This document shows positions 1-7,614 of a stretch of DNA of 16,559 nucleotides, piece by piece. The notes under the pieces are model-generated. The model worked only from the letters and a program-made list of their open reading frames with translations. It made no database searches and had not been told where the DNA came from. Position numbers and translations under genes: made by a program. Numbering within the stretch: the stretch's first letter is position 1; each line of letters starts with the position of its first letter. Origin of the DNA: Cryomorphaceae bacterium (GTDB taxonomy: Bacteria; Bacteroidota; Bacteroidia; Flavobacteriales; Schleiferiaceae); assembly GCA_022565745.1 (NCBI GenBank), contig JAIUMB010000036.1, positions 1-16,559 of the forward strand, given 5' to 3'.

Positions 1-675
1 CGAACCAGAAACGGCGAGTGGTTGGAAATTAGACTCCGTCACGACAAGTATGAGGGGTGGGTTGATGCGGTACAGATTCAGCTTTTAGAAAAAGATGAAG
101 TCAATCGCATCACTCAAGTTACCCCATCCTTTACGCAGCAGACCATAGATTTGTGTGTCAATGCCTCCAATAACTTAACTGCATTTTTGGTCCCCGGAAG
201 TCAACTTTGGCTTCCGGAAGGCCAAGATGAATTTTCAGTAGATGGAGAACTTATTCGCTTCGAAGGTGAAGCACTAAAAGGAAAACAACTCCGCGAACAA
301 ATGATAAACTTTGCCTTCGGGTTTATCAATGCTCCTTATCTTTGGGGAGGAAGAACGCCATTAGGTATTGACTGTTCCGGGTTTTCGCAAATTGTGTACC
401 GGATGTGCGGCTTTTTTATTCCTCGTGACGCATCACAGCAAGCGGCTATAGGAACGGCCTTAGGGTTTTTAGAAGAAAGTAAACCCGGCGACTTGGCCTT
501 TTTTGATAATGCTGAAGGCCGAATCATTCATGTGGGCATCATATTGCCAGGCAACCAAATCATACATACCTCAGGAACAGTACGTGTAGATGGTCTCGAT
601 CAATACGGAATTTATCGCAAAGACAAAGATACACATACCCACCGCCTTAGATTGATTAAGTCGATTGTAGATTAA
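1..675 (+). CDS. NlpC/P60 (C40) cell-wall peptidase with SH3-like N-terminus, 5'-truncated by window edge
   Basis: This is probably a secreted or periplasmic gamma-D-glutamyl-L-diamino-acid endopeptidase acting on peptidoglycan stem peptides. The frame is open to base 1 (codons for RTRNGEW precede the TTG at 22), so the true start is upstream. Numbering from that TTG, the first ~20 residues, with a W-x-x-I-R-L pattern followed by EGWVD, look like the end of a bacterial SH3 domain. The C40 core lies at about residues 90-217. The catalytic Cys is C118 in DCSGF, preceded by YLWGGRTP; the catalytic His is H170 in HVGIILPG; the third polar residue is probably H182 in IIHTSG. All catalytic residues are present. 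In the family the SH3 part usually binds cell-wall substrate and the C40 part cuts it. The preceding gene and any signal peptide cannot be seen. Family call is firm; precise substrate is inferred. Confidence 0.93.
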   Translation, partial: RTRNGEWLEIRLRHDKYEGWVDAVQIQLLEKDEVNRITQVTPSFTQQTIDLCVNASNNLTAFLVPGSQLWLPEGQDEFSVDGELIRFEGEALKGKQLREQMINFAFGFINAPYLWGGRTPLGIDCSGFSQIVYRMCGFFIPRDASQQAAIGTALGFLEESKPGDLAFFDNAEGRIIHVGIILPGNQIIHTSGTVRVDGLDQYGIYRKDKDTHTHRLRLIKSIVD

Positions 676-712
676 GCTAATCTTTCAATTTATGTAAAGT
701 TTACTATGACAC

Positions 713-744
713 TTGTTATTTATGGCTTTTTTGTCCGATATTTG
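713..744 (+). promoter_or_regulatory. Possible Bacteroidota-type promoter for the 770 gene
   Basis: A TTG at 713-715 is followed after 21 nt by GATATTTG at 737-744, a 7/8 match to the TAnnTTTG -7 element. Transcription would start near 750, about 20 nt before the ATG at 770. The 94-nt gap holds no other obvious signal and no clear terminator for the preceding gene. Weak pattern match only. Confidence 0.35.
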
Positions 745-769
745 ACCCACTAAATAATTTTAACGATTC

Positions 770-1291
770 ATGGATGTAATTTTTGATATTCTAAAATATG
801 CCTTACCATCTGTATTTCTGCTGATATTAGCGTATATGATGTTGAGTAATTTTATGGAAAACGAGGAGAAACGCCGTCATTATTTCTTGAAAAAAGAAAC
901 CCAAAAAACATCCATACCAGCCAGATTAGCGGCTTATGAGCGATTGGCTTTGTTTCTAGAGAGAATTACCCCTTCGCAGTTAATTGTTCGTGTATCTTCG
1001 AGAAATCTCAATGTTAGACAATATCAAGGCCTCTTGGTGAAAACCATCAGGAATGAGTACGAACACAATGTGTCTCAGCAAATATATGTTTCTGATCGGG
1101 CTTGGAAATACATCGTTACCTCTAAGTCGGCCATCGTAAGTGTTATCAATCAACTAGCAAGCGAGATAGATCCAGAAGCACCCGGTATTGAACTGGGCAA
1201 GAAAGTGATTAATCACTTTATGGAAATGGATGCAGAGCCGAGTCGAAAAGCTTTGGCATTTCTTAAAAGTGAATTATCACGAGAGTTTTAG
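770..1291 (+). CDS. Conserved one-helix membrane protein (DUF7935-like), function unknown
   Basis: This 173-residue protein has a single hydrophobic segment at about residues 9-27, followed by a charged, mostly helical domain. The stretch from about 45 to 75 (ARLAAYERLALFLERITPS) and a second conserved patch near 95-110 (RNEYEHNVSQQIYVSD) match my memory of a Bacteroidota-restricted family of about 170 residues, catalogued I believe as DUF7935; that name should be confirmed. No enzyme motif is visible. The helix lies at the extreme N-terminus with positive charges (EEKRR) just after it, which suggests a cytoplasmic soluble domain. It precedes lemA by 42 nt on the same strand, so it may share a transcript with lemA and the M48 protease, although cluster membership is not evidence of function. 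Confidence 0.85.
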   Translation: MDVIFDILKYALPSVFLLILAYMMLSNFMENEEKRRHYFLKKETQKTSIPARLAAYERLALFLERITPSQLIVRVSSRNLNVRQYQGLLVKTIRNEYEHNVSQQIYVSDRAWKYIVTSKSAIVSVINQLASEIDPEAPGIELGKKVINHFMEMDAEPSRKALAFLKSELSREF

Positions 1292-1333
1292 AGTACACCG
1301 TCTTTCCAGTTATAAACGCAAACCCCATCTATC

Positions 1334-1894
1334 ATGAACACAGGAACCATTATTCTCATTGTTGTTGCCGCCTTGGTGATCTTTATCATTAGCATTTACA
1401 ACAACTTAGTCAATCTTCGCAACCGCAGAGAGAATGCTTTTGCCGATATCGATGTTCAGCTCAAGCAGCGTCACGATTTGATTCCTCAACTTGTTAATGC
1501 TGTTAAAGGCTACATGAAGCATGAAGAAGGCGTGCTTACTAAAATCACCGAAGCGCGCACCAAGGCCATGCAAGCCGGTACCATCGATGGGAAAATTGCA
1601 GCAGAAAATCAATTGACACAAGCGTTATCTGGACTTAAAGTGGCCGTGGAGGCCTATCCAGATCTCAAGGCCAGTAATAACTTCCTCCAACTTCAAGAAG
1701 AGTTGTCTGACATTGAAAATAAGTTGGCCGCCGTACGTCGTTTCTTCAACAGTGCCACCAGAGAGTTAAATACAGCCATCGAGAAATTCCCCAATGTGTT
1801 GTTGGCTGGTATATTTGGTTTTCGTAGACAAAACTCTTTTGAACTGGGCGACGATCGCGCCAGTTATGACAAAGCACCTGACGTGAAGTTTTAA
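1334..1894 (+). CDS. lemA: LemA family membrane protein
   Basis: The 186-residue protein shows the standard LemA layout: a short extracytoplasmic N-terminus, one transmembrane helix at residues 4-22 and a long helical bundle. Diagnostic patches are DVQLKQRHDLIPQLV (about 40-54), AYPDLKASNNFLQLQEEL (about 107-124) and AVRRFFNSATRELNTAIEKFPN (about 133-154), followed by FGF at 161-163. Length is normal for the family. LemA proteins are widespread but their biochemical role is unsettled; membrane or envelope maintenance has been proposed. The stop is followed after only 2 nt by the ATG of an M48 protease, a pairing common across bacteria, so the two are almost certainly translated from one mRNA. 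Confidence 0.95.
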   Translation: MNTGTIILIVVAALVIFIISIYNNLVNLRNRRENAFADIDVQLKQRHDLIPQLVNAVKGYMKHEEGVLTKITEARTKAMQAGTIDGKIAAENQLTQALSGLKVAVEAYPDLKASNNFLQLQEELSDIENKLAAVRRFFNSATRELNTAIEKFPNVLLAGIFGFRRQNSFELGDDRASYDKAPDVKF

Positions 1895-1896
1895 TC

Positions 1897-2850
1897 ATGT
1901 CGTATACCGGAATTTACACGCAGATAAAACGCAACAATCGCAAGTCGGTAATGCTGCTTATCGCTTTCCCAATGTTGATTTTAGCCTTGTTGTTTGCCAT
2001 TATTTTGGTCTTTAATTACGATCAACAACTCCAGCAAATCCAATGGCATCAGGTTGAACAGTATTTTTATCAGTCGGCTCCAATTGCCATTGTTGTTACA
2101 GCTGTTTGGTTCTTTATCGCCTATTTTGCGCACGCTTCCATCATCAACAGTGCAGCCCATTCCGAAACGTTGTCACGCAAAGAGAACATGACGGTGTATA
2201 ACCTTACCGAAAATTTGTGCATGCAGTTGGGGATGACGATGCCTAAGCTGCGTATTATTGAAGACCAAGCGCTAAACGCATTCGCCAGTGGACTAAACGA
2301 AAAGTCATTTACCGTCACGCTAACCAGAGGTATTATCAACAAGCTGGATAGAGACGAGTTAGAGGGGGTTATTGCTCACGAATTGATGCACATCCGCAAC
2401 CGCGATGTTAGACTTTTGGTCATTTCGGTGGTGTTTGTGGGTATTTTTTCTCTTTTGGTGCAAATTGCTTTTCGCAGCTTCCTATACGGAGGCATGCGCA
2501 GTGGAGGAAGGCGAAATAATGGAGGTGTGGCCATTATCCTCATCCTCGTTGTTGTCGCGTACTTCATTTCACTCATGTTTCGCTTTGCTTTATCGCGTAA
2601 ACGTGAGTACATGGCCGATGCAGGTGCTGCAGAGCTTACCAAAAATCCGCGTGCTCTGGCCTCAGCGCTGCGTAAAATTTCGGGCAATAGCCACTTGTCT
2701 AATCTAGATGCAGAAGACGTCAAAGAGATGTTTATCGACAATTATCCGGATAACAAAGACGAGGGACTTGGTTTCTTGGGAGGTATGGATCGTTGGTTTG
2801 CCACCCATCCACCCATTGAAAAACGCATTGAGGTTCTTGAGAAATTTTAA
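1897..2850 (+). CDS. M48 family zinc metalloprotease, HtpX-like integral membrane protein
   Basis: A 317-residue membrane protease, likely for quality control of membrane proteins. Two N-terminal helices (about 17-40 and 62-82) are followed by the zinc motif HELMH at 161-165, where H161 and H165 bind zinc and E162 is catalytic. Two more helices follow (about 172-195 and 211-233), and the third zinc ligand is probably E237 in REYMAD. The C-terminal region ends with ATHPPIEKRIEVL, the usual M48 tail. Residue 195-212 is a Gly/Arg-rich loop between helices 3 and 4. All catalytic residues are intact. It is HtpX-like in topology, but I do not call it htpX because several M48 subfamilies share this plan. 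It is translationally linked to lemA (2-nt gap). Confidence 0.93.
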   Translation: MSYTGIYTQIKRNNRKSVMLLIAFPMLILALLFAIILVFNYDQQLQQIQWHQVEQYFYQSAPIAIVVTAVWFFIAYFAHASIINSAAHSETLSRKENMTVYNLTENLCMQLGMTMPKLRIIEDQALNAFASGLNEKSFTVTLTRGIINKLDRDELEGVIAHELMHIRNRDVRLLVISVVFVGIFSLLVQIAFRSFLYGGMRSGGRRNNGGVAIILILVVVAYFISLMFRFALSRKREYMADAGAAELTKNPRALASALRKISGNSHLSNLDAEDVKEMFIDNYPDNKDEGLGFLGGMDRWFATHPPIEKRIEVLEKF

Positions 2851-2906
2851 GGTTCTCGCTAAAACATCGAGGCTTTGTTGGCGTTCACTTTTAAAACACA
2901 CACATT

Positions 2907-3617
2907 ATGTCACAAACTGCATTCATCACAGGAGGAACAAAAGGGATAGGATACGGCATTGCCGAGGTCTTGGTTAAAGCTGGATTTAACGTCTGTATTA
3001 CCGGAAGAACACTCGAAAGTGCCGAAAAAGCTGCTGATAAATTGAACAGCATACACATGAACTCGGCCTATGGTGTTGAGTCTGATGTTAGAAGCTTATC
3101 GTCTCAAATCAATGCCGTTAAAAAGTGTATCGCACATTTTGGAGCACTCGATATGTTTGTCGCCAATGCCGGCGTAGGGTACTTCGCGACCATTGAAGAA
3201 ATGGATCCTGAAAAATGGAAGGAAACCATCGATACCAATCTAACTGGTGTTTTTAACAGTGCCAAGGCTTCTTGGGAGGCCCTTAGAGATACTAAAGGTT
3301 ACTTTATATCTATTGCCAGTTTGGCGGGCACCAACTTCTTTGCCAAAGGATGCGCTTACAATGCATCAAAGTTTGGTGTAGTGGGACTCACTCAAAGCAT
3401 CATGCTCGACCTGCGTCGTCATGGCATACGCGTTACCACCATTATGCCGGGATCTGTAACGTCTCACTTCAACGGACATACACCCAATGAAAGTGATGCA
3501 TGGAAAATACAACCGGAGGATATTGGTGAAATGATTCTCAACCTGTCGAAGCTCAATGCTCGTACCCTTCCGTCTAAGATTGAGGTACGTCCTACGATGC
3601 CGCCGAGCGCGCAGTAA
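2907..3617 (+). CDS. Short-chain dehydrogenase/reductase (classical SDR)
   Basis: This is an NAD(P)(H)-dependent oxidoreductase of 236 residues, a typical length for classical SDRs. The cofactor loop is TGGTKGIG (8-15), the structural motif is ANAG (86-89), and the catalytic tetrad falls at N111, S138, Y151 and K155, the same numbers as in the textbook classical-SDR reference. R34 after the second strand suggests a preference for NADP(H), an inference. It resembles the 3-oxoacyl-ACP reductase-like branch, but the natural substrate cannot be read from sequence. It starts 56 nt after the M48 gene with no clear promoter between. Its last 26 bases, including the stop, overlap the end of the convergent mpl-like gene. 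Confidence 0.92.
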   Translation: MSQTAFITGGTKGIGYGIAEVLVKAGFNVCITGRTLESAEKAADKLNSIHMNSAYGVESDVRSLSSQINAVKKCIAHFGALDMFVANAGVGYFATIEEMDPEKWKETIDTNLTGVFNSAKASWEALRDTKGYFISIASLAGTNFFAKGCAYNASKFGVVGLTQSIMLDLRRHGIRVTTIMPGSVTSHFNGHTPNESDAWKIQPEDIGEMILNLSKLNARTLPSKIEVRPTMPPSAQ

Positions 3618-4959
3618 TACGTTTGATGTCGGTGCCGGCAAAATTTCCACTGCTCATAATGACCAATACCACGGGTTCCTTGACGTCATCGGTGTAATGA
3701 TGTATGTCTGAGAACAGCAGTTTAGCATCGGTAAAAACGCGTACTTCTTGACCAAAGGCTTCTTTTACATCGCTTTTTGATAGTGGTGGTAATTTTTTAT
3801 GTGCCACCGCTTCGGGGTTAAAAAATACCCAAGCTTCGTCCGCGGCGTTTAAACTGCCGTGGTACTGTGGTAAAAAATCCGGATTTAGGGAACTGAAGGT
3901 ATGCAGTTCAAGGGCAATTATGACTCGGTGGTTAGGGTACCGGCTTCGCAAAGCTTCTGACGTGGCTTTTACCTTGCTGGGTGCATGAGCAAAATCGGTG
4001 TACACGCGATCATCACCATCTTCGTGCAAAGGCTCCAATCTTCTTTGGGCACCTTTAAATTCAGAAATGGCCTCATAAAAGTCGTCGTTCTGTATGCCGA
4101 TTTGATTGCAAATCCAGCGTGCCCCTTCAATATTGGCCACATTGTGTTCGCCAAAGACCTTGACTGGAACATCGTATTCGGGGAAGGCAATGACCACCTC
4201 ATCGTTTTCTAATCGCCACTCAGGTGTTCGGTAGGGGAAAGGCTTGATGAAGTGTTTGCCACTTTCTACCAATTCGCGCAGTTTGTCGTCTTCTTCAAAA
4301 TACACCAACGCCCCCCCAGGTTGCATGGTGTCGAGGAAGCCCCTGAATTGCTCAATGTAGTTTTCTTCCGTGGGAAACACGTTGATGTGATCCCAAGCGA
4401 TACCGCTCAGCAAGGCAATGTTGGGTTGATAAAGGTGAAACTTTGGCCGTCTATCAATGGGTGAAGATAGGTATTCGTCTCCCTCAATGAGCATAAACTC
4501 GTTGTGGTCGGTAAGGTGAACCATGCGTTCAAATCCCTCCAATTGTGCTCCAACCAAATAGTCGATGTCGATGTCGTGGTAATGACACACGTGAAGAATC
4601 ATGGATGTAATGGTGGTCTTTCCGTGACTGCCCCCGATGACTACGCGCGTTTTATCTTTCGAGGCTTCGTAAATATACTCCGGGTAAGAGAGTATTTTTA
4701 AGCCTAGTTCTTGTGCGCGCAACAACTCCGGATTATCTGCGCGGGCGTGCATGCCCAGTACAACAAAATCTATATCCTCGTTTATGCGGTTAGAATTCCA
4801 GCCAATCTCGTCGGGAAGCAATCCTGCCTTGTTTAATCTTGACCGCGAGGGTTCAAATATCTCATCGTCGGAGCCACTTATATCATGTCCTTGGTGCTTA
4901 AGCGCTAAGGCTAAATTGTGCATGGCACTTCCGCCGATGGCAATGAGGTGAATTTTCAA
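3592..4959 (-). CDS. mpl: Mur ligase family protein, Mpl-like (UDP-MurNAc:tripeptide ligase / peptidoglycan recycling)
   Basis: A 455-residue ATP-dependent amide ligase of the MurC/Mpl branch. Mpl joins the recycled tripeptide L-Ala-gamma-D-Glu-mDAP to UDP-MurNAc in the cytoplasm. The N-terminal UDP-binding fold begins MKIHLIAIGGSAMHNLALAL, with GSD at 29-31. The ATP P-loop is GSHGKTT (110-116), followed by EGDEY (159-163) and HINVFP (191-196) of the central domain; the C-terminal Mur domain ends near SSGNFAGTD. The start codon is TTG (4959-4957): an in-frame stop lies at 4975-4977, no ATG lies between, and the N-terminus fits the family exactly. MurC is the main alternative, but the SAMHNLALALKHQGHDISGSDDEIFEPS region resembles the Mpl type. 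It lies 26 nt downstream of glyA, a probable operon, and converges on the SDR gene. Confidence 0.85.
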   Translation of the reverse strand: MKIHLIAIGGSAMHNLALALKHQGHDISGSDDEIFEPSRSRLNKAGLLPDEIGWNSNRINEDIDFVVLGMHARADNPELLRAQELGLKILSYPEYIYEASKDKTRVVIGGSHGKTTITSMILHVCHYHDIDIDYLVGAQLEGFERMVHLTDHNEFMLIEGDEYLSSPIDRRPKFHLYQPNIALLSGIAWDHINVFPTEENYIEQFRGFLDTMQPGGALVYFEEDDKLRELVESGKHFIKPFPYRTPEWRLENDEVVIAFPEYDVPVKVFGEHNVANIEGARWICNQIGIQNDDFYEAISEFKGAQRRLEPLHEDGDDRVYTDFAHAPSKVKATSEALRSRYPNHRVIIALELHTFSSLNPDFLPQYHGSLNAADEAWVFFNPEAVAHKKLPPLSKSDVKEAFGQEVRVFTDAKLLFSDIHHYTDDVKEPVVLVIMSSGNFAGTDIKRITARSAAS

Positions 4960-4985
4960 AACGTCAATAAATGTTTAAGTTGATG

Positions 4986-6263
4986 TTATTCTCCGTCAAA
5001 CAATGGAAAACGGCTCATATAGGTATTGATTTCTTCGCGAAGTTCACTAATGGCTTTCTCATCATTGCGATTGACCAATGAGCGATCGATGAAATCGGCA
5101 ATAACATCCATGTCTTTTTCGTTAAGTCCACGCGTAGTAATGGCCGGTGTGCCAATACGGATTCCGCTGGTGACAAACGGACTTTTATCGTCAAAGGGCA
5201 CCATGTTTTTATTAACCGTGATATCGGCTTCACCGAGCGCGGCTTCTGCTTCTTTTCCCGTAATGTCTTTGTTGCGCAAATCAATGAGAATACAATGGTT
5301 GTCGGTACCACCACTAATGATATTGTAATCGCGTTCCATCAGTTTATCGGCCAATCTGCGCGCGTTCTTTTGCGTTTGCAATTGATAGTTAAAAAACGCA
5401 TCGGTTAAGGCTTGGCCAAACGCCACGGCTTTTCCAGCAATGACGTGTTCCAATGGGCCACCTTGTGTACCTGGGAAAACGGCACCGTCTAAGACAGATG
5501 ACATCATGCGTATTTGTCCCTTAGGTGTTTTTAGTCCCATGGGATTTTCAAAATCTTTACCCATTAGGATGATTCCACCTCGAGGTCCGCGTAGGGTTTT
5601 ATGGGTGGTGCTGGTTACGACGTGACAATGGGGTAGTGGGTCATTGAGAAGACCCTTAGAAATCAATCCGGCGGGATGCGAAATATCGGCCATCAATAGG
5701 GCACCAACTTCGTCGGCTATGCTTCGAAAGCGTTCGAAGTCTATATCGCGCGAATAGGCGGATGCCCCGCAAATAAGTAATTTTGGTTTTTCAGCGCGTA
5801 CTTTTTCTCGCACCACATCGTAATTGATGAGGCCGTCTTCTTTTTCAACCCCGTAAAACGCCGTTTTGTAGATTTTACCGGAAAAACTAACGGGGGAGCC
5901 ATGGGTGAGGTGACCGCCGTGAGAGAGGTCAAATCCCATGATTTTATCCCCAGGATTGAGAAGCGCCAAGTAAACGGCAGCATTGGCCTGTGAGCCTGAG
6001 TGAGGTTGTACATTGGCGTATTCGGCGCCAAACAATGCCTTCGCTCGATCGATGGCCAACTGTTCAACTTCGTCGACCACTTCACAGCCGCCGTAATAAC
6101 GTCTGCCAGGAAACCCTTCTGCATATTTGTTGGTCAACACCGATCCCACGGCTTCCATAACTTGCTTGCTGGTGTAGTTTTCTGAAGCAATTAATTCAAT
6201 ACCAATGGTTTGACGCTCTTCTTCGCGAGCGATTAAGTCGAAAATTTCCTGATCTTTTTTCAT
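4986..6263 (-). CDS. glyA: Serine hydroxymethyltransferase
   Basis: GlyA converts serine and tetrahydrofolate to glycine and 5,10-methylene-THF, using pyridoxal phosphate. The 425-residue length and motifs are canonical: ELIASENYTS near 23-32, the HSGSQAN patch at 88-94, the PLP-contacting Asp in ADISHPAGL (192-200, D193), and the Schiff-base lysine K222 in STTHKTLRGPRGG. The ISHPAG variant, rather than the IAHIAG of many proteobacteria, is what I expect in Bacteroidota. It is first in a probable two-gene minus-strand unit with mpl. Its product feeds MetF, encoded at 8627-9583, although that gene is in a different transcription unit. A candidate promoter lies 58 nt upstream, overlapping that of the divergent fahA. 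Confidence 0.97.
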   Translation of the reverse strand: MKKDQEIFDLIAREEERQTIGIELIASENYTSKQVMEAVGSVLTNKYAEGFPGRRYYGGCEVVDEVEQLAIDRAKALFGAEYANVQPHSGSQANAAVYLALLNPGDKIMGFDLSHGGHLTHGSPVSFSGKIYKTAFYGVEKEDGLINYDVVREKVRAEKPKLLICGASAYSRDIDFERFRSIADEVGALLMADISHPAGLISKGLLNDPLPHCHVVTSTTHKTLRGPRGGIILMGKDFENPMGLKTPKGQIRMMSSVLDGAVFPGTQGGPLEHVIAGKAVAFGQALTDAFFNYQLQTQKNARRLADKLMERDYNIISGGTDNHCILIDLRNKDITGKEAEAALGEADITVNKNMVPFDDKSPFVTSGIRIGTPAITTRGLNEKDMDVIADFIDRSLVNRNDEKAISELREEINTYMSRFPLFDGE

Positions 6264-6312
6264 AAATGAAAACTCTTTAAACGTTTTTAGGTAAACCCTG
6301 CAAAGTGTTTGC

Positions 6313-6320
6313 TAATTTTG
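6313..6320 (+). promoter_or_regulatory. Bacteroidota -7 box for fahA
   Basis: TAATTTTG is an exact TAnnTTTG match ending 16 nt before the fahA ATG at 6337, which fits a short leader. No clear TTTG -33 element is found; only a T-rich stretch at 6284-6289 is near the right place. It sits one base away from the glyA -7 box on the other strand. Confidence 0.45.
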
Positions 6321-6321
6321 C

Positions 6322-6351
6322 CAAAAATAGAAACCAATGACATTACAGCAA
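6322..6351 (-). promoter_or_regulatory. Bacteroidota-type promoter for glyA
   Basis: Read on the minus strand there is TTG (6351-6349), a 19-nt spacer, then TATTTTTG (6329-6322), an exact -7 match with consensus spacing. This leaves an untranslated leader of about 50 nt before the ATG at 6263. The -33 part lies inside the first codons of fahA, so the two divergent promoters overlap physically. Confidence 0.5.
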
Positions 6352-7614
6352 GCAAAAGAATTGCAAAGCTGGGTTCCCATACCCAACGATTCAGATTTCC
6401 CTTTGTTTAACTTGCCTCTTGGCGTGTTTTCTCGTGACGGAGAAGCGGTCAGCTGCGGAACGCGAATAGGAGATACAGCCATTGACTTGAGTGCTTTACA
6501 GCAGCTCGGGTATTTTGACGCCATTGATTTACCCGACGACGTCTTTATGCAAGACACACTCAATGATTTTATTGCTTTGGGTAAAGATGTTCACCGTGCA
6601 TGGCGCAAAGAAATGATTGCGTTATTTTCTGCCGATGAAGGTCGTTTACGCGACAACGAAGCGCACCGCGTAGATGCCTTGTTCAACGTGAGTGAAGTGG
6701 AAATGATGATGCCTGTGTTTGTTCAGGATTACACCGATTTTTACTCATCCAAAGAACATGCTACCAATGTAGGTATCATGTTTAGAGGCAAAGAAAATGC
6801 TTTGATGCCAAACTGGCTTCATATTCCCGTAGGCTATCACGGTAGGGCATCTTCCATCGTTGTTTCTGGCGTTGATCTTAATCGTCCAAAAGGTCAGCAG
6901 TTGCCAGCTGATGCTGAAACACCTGTGTTTGGTCCGAGTAAAATGATGGACTTCGAATTGGAAATGGCCTTTATTACCACTGAAGGAAAGCCATTGGGGC
7001 ATCGTATCAAGGTAGATGAAGCCGAAGATTATATTTTTGGTATGGTTGTATTTAACGATTGGTCGGCCCGAGACATTCAAAAGTGGGAATACGTACCCTT
7101 GGGGCCATTTTTAGGTAAAAACTTCGGGTCATCCATTTCTCCTTGGATTGTCACTCTAGACGCATTAGACATATTCCGTTGCAAAAGTCCTGAGCAGTCT
7201 CCGCAACCATTGCCTTATTTGCAAGGAAGAAAAGATGCTTCTTTTGATATTAATTTGCAGGTGGATATTCAGCCGCAAGGAAGTGAGCCCACTACCGTTT
7301 GTCGAAGTAACTTCAAGTATTTGTATTGGAGTATGGCGCAGCAGTTGGCCCACCACACGGTAAACGGCTGCAACATCAACGCCGGAGATATGATGGCTTC
7401 AGGAACCATTTCTGGGCCAACGGAAGACTCATTTGGGTCTATGTTGGAGTTGTCTTGGAAAGGCACCAAGCCCTTAACTATGAATGACGGAAGTGAACGC
7501 AAGTTTTTGTTAGACAACGATACGGTAATAATGAAAGCCCATTGCGAACAAGATGGTTTTCGTTTGGGTTTTGGTGAGGTGAAGTCAACCATATTACCGG
7601 CAATCAATGATTAA
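6337..7614 (+). CDS. fahA: Fumarylacetoacetase (last step of tyrosine/homogentisate degradation)
   Basis: Hydrolyses 4-fumarylacetoacetate to fumarate and acetoacetate. The 425-residue length matches eukaryotic-type FAH. The N-terminal SH3-like domain (about 1-120) is followed by the catalytic domain beginning DYTDFYSSKEHATNVG (131-146), where D134 and H141 appear to be the metal-ligand Asp and catalytic His. Then come PVGYHGRASSIVVSG (164-178), DFELEMAF with the metal-binding glutamates, and FNDWSARDIQKWEY. C-terminally it carries the conserved ASGTISGPTEDSFGSMLE segment. No other tyrosine-pathway gene is in the window. Its last 8 bases overlap the start of the lipoprotein gene, so those two are probably co-expressed. 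It is divergent from glyA. Confidence 0.97.
   Translation: MTLQQAKELQSWVPIPNDSDFPLFNLPLGVFSRDGEAVSCGTRIGDTAIDLSALQQLGYFDAIDLPDDVFMQDTLNDFIALGKDVHRAWRKEMIALFSADEGRLRDNEAHRVDALFNVSEVEMMMPVFVQDYTDFYSSKEHATNVGIMFRGKENALMPNWLHIPVGYHGRASSIVVSGVDLNRPKGQQLPADAETPVFGPSKMMDFELEMAFITTEGKPLGHRIKVDEAEDYIFGMVVFNDWSARDIQKWEYVPLGPFLGKNFGSSISPWIVTLDALDIFRCKSPEQSPQPLPYLQGRKDASFDINLQVDIQPQGSEPTTVCRSNFKYLYWSMAQQLAHHTVNGCNINAGDMMASGTISGPTEDSFGSMLELSWKGTKPLTMNDGSERKFLLDNDTVIMKAHCEQDGFRLGFGEVKSTILPAIND

Noticed and set aside
2376..2741. Antisense reading frame of about 120 codons inside the M48 gene
   Set aside because: Composition is low-complexity Arg/Ser/Met-rich, there is no family motif, and it lies wholly opposite an intact protease gene.
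4960..4987. AACGTCAA / TTGATGTT inverted repeat between glyA and mpl
   Set aside because: Pairs fully only on the non-transcribed plus strand (one G-U); the transcribed minus-strand RNA has a mismatch in the stem and a 12-nt loop, so no convincing attenuator or terminator.
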